Below are positions 60,549 through 64,000 of a DNA stretch of 64,000 nt, one piece after another. Each line of letters opens with the position of its first letter. The first letter of the stretch is position 1. The position numbers were made by a program, and so were the translations under genes. The stretch lies in NCBI RefSeq assembly GCF_024868665.1, contig NC_079913.1:15155333-15219332 (forward strand). Reading direction: 5' to 3'. Source of the DNA: Triplophysa rosa (taxonomy: Eukaryota; Chordata; Actinopteri; Cypriniformes; Nemacheilidae). The notes beneath the pieces are model-generated. The model saw only the letters and a list, made by a program, of their open reading frames with translations. It had not been told where the DNA came from and searched no databases.

Positions 60549-63500
60549 TTCAACCACGAAAAGACCACACTGAGAAGAGCGCAAATTTCGACATGGTGTG
60601 TACGGCAATAACAGGTCAGGCAGGTACCTCGGAGCCAGATCATGCAAAGCCTTAAATGTTAACATAAGGATTATAAAATCAATACGGTATTTTACAGGGA
60701 GCCAGTGTAGAGACTCCAACACAGGAGAAATATGATCACAAATCCTGGCCCCAGAAAGAATTTCTTGCAGCTGAGTTTTGCACATATTGAAATTTGTTAA
60801 TGGAGTTTTTTGATACTCCAGCAAGAAGACCATTACAATAGTCAATACGCGAAAAAACAAAGGAATTTATCAACCTCTCAGCAACTGAAAAGTATAACAT
60901 AGGACATAAACGGGCTATATTTCTCAGATGGAGAAAGGATGTCTTAACCGTATTCTGAATAAAAGGCCCAAATGACAGCTCAAATTTGCTTTGAAACTCC
61001 ACTGTCGATAGAAAGAGTTATAGAGCCTGCATTTCGCAACTGATGGGGAGAGCCAATGAGCATAACTTCGGTTTTGGAGCCATTTAGAGACAAAAAAATT
61101 ATCAGACATCCAGTTCTTGATCACGTCGACACTGTTAGATAAATGCACAATGTCCACATGTTGACCTGGTCTTGAATGAATATAAATCTGTGTGTCATCA
61201 GCATAAAAGTGATAGTTAAGTTTAAAAGATCTGAGTAGTTCACCTTGTGGATATATATATATATAGAGAGAGAGAGTATATGCTGAAGAGTAATGGACCC
61301 AGTACTGACCCCTGTGGGACACCATATACAGGACCAACCTTAGATTTAAAGCCACCCATACACACAAATTGCCTGCGGTCAGTGAGATAAGACCTGAACC
61401 AGTCAAGAACTGTCTCTGACAAGCCAAATACAGATTCAAGATGGTTAAGTAGCAAAGCATGGTCAATGGTATCGAAGGCTGAGCTAAGATCCAATAGAAT
61501 GAGAAGGGACAGAGAGCCAGAATCAGAAGCTGTTAGCAAGTCATTAGTGACTTTGACCAACGCAGTCTCTATGCTGTGCAGTTTCCGAAACCCAGATTGA
61601 TGTGGTTCAAATAAGTTATTTTCAATTAGATGGTTATTTAATTGTGCTGCAACTACACCCTCTAAGAGTTTCGCCAAGTAGGGTAGATTCGAGATTGGGC
61701 GATAGTTAGAAAAAATGTTCACAGCAGTGCTTTGCTTTTTTAAAATGGGAGTGACAGCGGCAGTCTTAAGTGCTGCAGGCACAACACCAGTAGACAAAGA
61801 GTCATTTATTATAGCAAGCACTGAGGGACACAAACAGTCAAAGCAAGATTTAAAAAGACTACAGGGCAAAGGGTCAAGCATGCAGGTGGAGACTTTCATA
61901 CGAGAAACCTGCCTGCAGAGTGACTCAGATTGTACTGAAGTAAATTTAAGGAAAGGGGTACCAGAGAAGGTTTGTGAGTTAGTTGTATAAACAGCAGGCC
62001 CAAAAGAACTACATATAAGTTTGCGGATATTGATAATTTTTTCAGTGAAAGACTGAAGAAAATCATTACATAACTGATCAGATGCAGTCAAGGAGCTGGA
62101 AGCATCTACATTGAGTAAACTGTTAATTGTGTGAAAAAGCTTTCTAGGATTATTTTGGTTATTTTCAATAATACATGAGTAAAATGTAGATCTTGCAGTA
62201 TTAATAGTCACTCTATAATGTGCCATACAGTCTCTCCAAGCTTGGTAAAACACATTTAAACCAGTGCAGCTCCACCTTCGCTCCAGACAAGCAACCTTTT
62301 GGGAACACAAGTCATCATTATGGGGTCTGGCAGAAGGGCCGGAGGCTCCTTCTGTGGAGCTGTGGAGAGCGATGAGCGCGGTCAACGATTACCGGCATTG
62401 GGAAATGAGTCTCGCCTAACAGTTTAGGAATGAGAGCGCTTACAAATTCAGTCGGATTTCACTTCTCCTCTCCTTCGGGGATCCCTACAAACTTGACATT
62501 ATTGTGCCTCGAACAGCCCTTTAAGTCATTCGTCTTGGCTCGGAGGAAAGCGTTCTCCTTCTGTAGCTTGTTGATAGCTGTCTCCATAGACTGCAGGCGA
62601 GCGTCGTGATCTGAGACCGTCTCATCTATTTCATCCATTCGGGTCACCAGGCTGTTGTGTGACGACTGGAGAGAAGCAAACTTCTCATCTAGTAGGTCGA
62701 ACCGGGTGTTGATGGTCTTCAGGATCGTATCCTGCATGTTTTTTTAAGTCCTCCATAGAAGTGGCGTGTTGATCACCGGGGACGTCCTCGCTAGCCATTA
62801 CCACGCTGCTGCTAGCTAGCCTCGGCCTCAGTGACTTGTCTTTCTTTTCTTTGGCTTAAAAGTTAGCGGTAGTCGACATTTCTTGGTCTTAAACGGTCAT
62901 GCGAGGATATAGAAACAAAATTGGGATGATATTTTTGAGCAAACTTGGTTAAAGACGGCAAATTTAAACAAATATAAACTGAACGGAGAGGAGCTCTCGC
63001 AGAGACATCTTACTCCATACGCGGCACACTAGCGCCCCCCGGATGTGAGAGCATTATTAAGTGATGAAATTTTATCCTCGAGTGAAGCAGAGGACATATC
63101 ATTTAAGGTAGGGAGAATTGAAGTTGCAAAAACACCACAATTAATTGATTGCCATTTACAGAATGTAATAATACGTGTGGGCTCTGGAGCAGTATGAGGA
63201 ACCTCAATGTCAAAGAAGATCGCTGAGTGGTCTGAAAGACCTACATCCACGATTGAAAAGTTTGAGAGAAACAAATCATTAGCAATGACTAAGTCCAGTG
63301 TGTGGCCTTTACAGTGAGTGGGAACATTTACAAACTGAGAAGAGATTAAAACAGTCTAAAAGCGATAGAAAATCCTTGGACATAGCACAGGTATTCAGAT
63401 CTACATGTCTACGTTTGTTAAAATCGCCCAAAATCAAAATTCTCATAAATTTGACTGACAGTATGGACAGAAGATCAGCAAATTCAGACAAAAATAGCCC

Positions 63501-63767
63501 ATTTGGTTTTGGGGGTCCGTAAATAGTGACCATAGCAGTATGGGGAGCTGCACAATGAGCATCTACACTTAAGACCAGACATTCAAATGTTTTAAAAAGA
63601 GGTACAGGTACAGGGTGTATACTGTATTGCAATTTGTAAAGCACTATAATTCCACCACCTCTACCAGTAGACCGTGAGACATGCAATAAAGAGGACTGGA
63701 ATAAAATAAGACAAGGTAATTTGAACATTCAAGAGTTAAGCCACAGAAGTCCAACCCTCGTGCCGCC
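60549..63767 (-). mobile_element. L2-type LINE with Tx1 insert (right-arm mirror)
   Basis: Inverse copy of 29,700-32,918. RT part 62,325-60,549, Tx1 fragment about 63,040-62,327, endonuclease 63,728-63,042. The coiled-coil frame stops at EGEEK here because of a single base difference at 62,461. Otherwise the same disruptions are shared with the left copy. Confidence 0.75.
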
Positions 63768-63778
63768 CATGCTTTCAG

Positions 63779-63786
63779 TATTTAAA
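63779..63786 (+). promoter_or_regulatory. TATA box of second CD7-like copy
   Basis: TATTTAAA, mirror of 29,681-29,688, 106 bp before the ATG at 63,892. Confidence 0.5.
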
Positions 63787-63891
63787 GCTTTTCACACAGC
63801 AGCCTGGTTTGACTTCTCACTGAATGTGACCACAGTTTGAGTTTGAGTTTGAGTTTGTGTGAAGAGTCGCTGTTGTAACTCAGCTAAGAAG

Positions 63892-63973
63892 ATGTCAGGC
63901 GTTGTGAGATGCTGTGTACTATTGATGAGCGTCTGTTTAAGTAGCCACTCATCACTAGCATTATTTGACACAG
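63892..63973 (+). CDS. cd7al: CD7-like receptor, second copy, exon 1 only in window
   Basis: The 82-bp exon encodes the same signal peptide (MSGVVRCCVLLMSVC start) as 29,575-29,494 without any difference, and ends at the same GT donor. The V domain, membrane span and tail would lie beyond the window if the duplication extends that far. The two copies point away from each other. Confidence 0.7.
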
Positions 63974-64000
63974 GTATGAACACATTTTACTTGCCATTCT

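Larger units (their letters stand above)
47463..64000. repeat. Right arm of giant inverted repeat (runs off window)
   Basis: Reverse complement of 29,467-46,161 with the pairing given for the left arm. Carries mirrored copies of the L2 3' end, LTR, hAT element, repeats, broken L2/Tx1 and CD7-like first exon. The Tc1 block differs in structure. Confidence 0.93.

Overview
The window looks like teleost nuclear DNA, most likely cypriniform. Genes are split into short exons with GT-AG introns, intergenic space is packed with fish-type transposons (L2 and Tx1 LINEs, hAT, Tc1/mariner, THAP and DIRS relics), and eukaryotic tRNA genes are present. I ran no database search, so family names rest on motifs I can read.

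Region 1 (1-10 kb): two tandem plus-strand guanylate-binding protein (GBP) genes. The first has only its last four exons in the window. The second is complete: nine coding exons, 626 codons, intact GTP-binding motifs and a C-terminal CaaX box. An IRF/ISRE motif and a non-coding first exon lie upstream of it. GBPs are interferon-induced dynamin-like GTPases of cell-autonomous immunity.

Region 2 (10-19.8 kb): no intact gene. It holds a GT/GCGT microsatellite, THAP relics, a BED-finger hAT relic, a DIRS-like gag fragment, small hairpin repeats and a spliced, truncated ORF of unknown function.

Region 3 (19.9-22.7 kb): tRNA-derived sequences around an 864-bp assembly gap. They are a tRNA-Ser relic, a tRNA-His(GTG), a complete tRNA-Leu body with the unusual anticodon AAA, and a 3'-truncated tRNA-Leu(AAG).

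Region 4 (26.5-29.6 kb): a four-exon minus-strand gene for a small immunoglobulin V-domain receptor resembling T-cell antigen CD7. It has a signal peptide, one V domain, one membrane span and a YEEM tail motif.

Region 5 (29.5-64 kb): a giant inverted repeat. The left arm (29,467-46,161) and right arm (47,463 to the window end) mirror each other around a 1.3-kb spacer. The outer ends carry two copies of the CD7-like promoter and first exon, facing outward. The arms otherwise hold an L2 LINE interrupted by the 5' part of a Tx1 LINE, a Tc1/mariner (DD36E) element, a hAT element with an 8-bp target duplication, LTR fragments and modular non-autonomous repeats. The outer arms differ at few sites, and the way they differ (no T in either arm, apart from two blocks) suggests consensus or assembly handling. 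The palindrome therefore needs physical confirmation before biological interpretation. The innermost ~1 kb of each arm is clearly more diverged.
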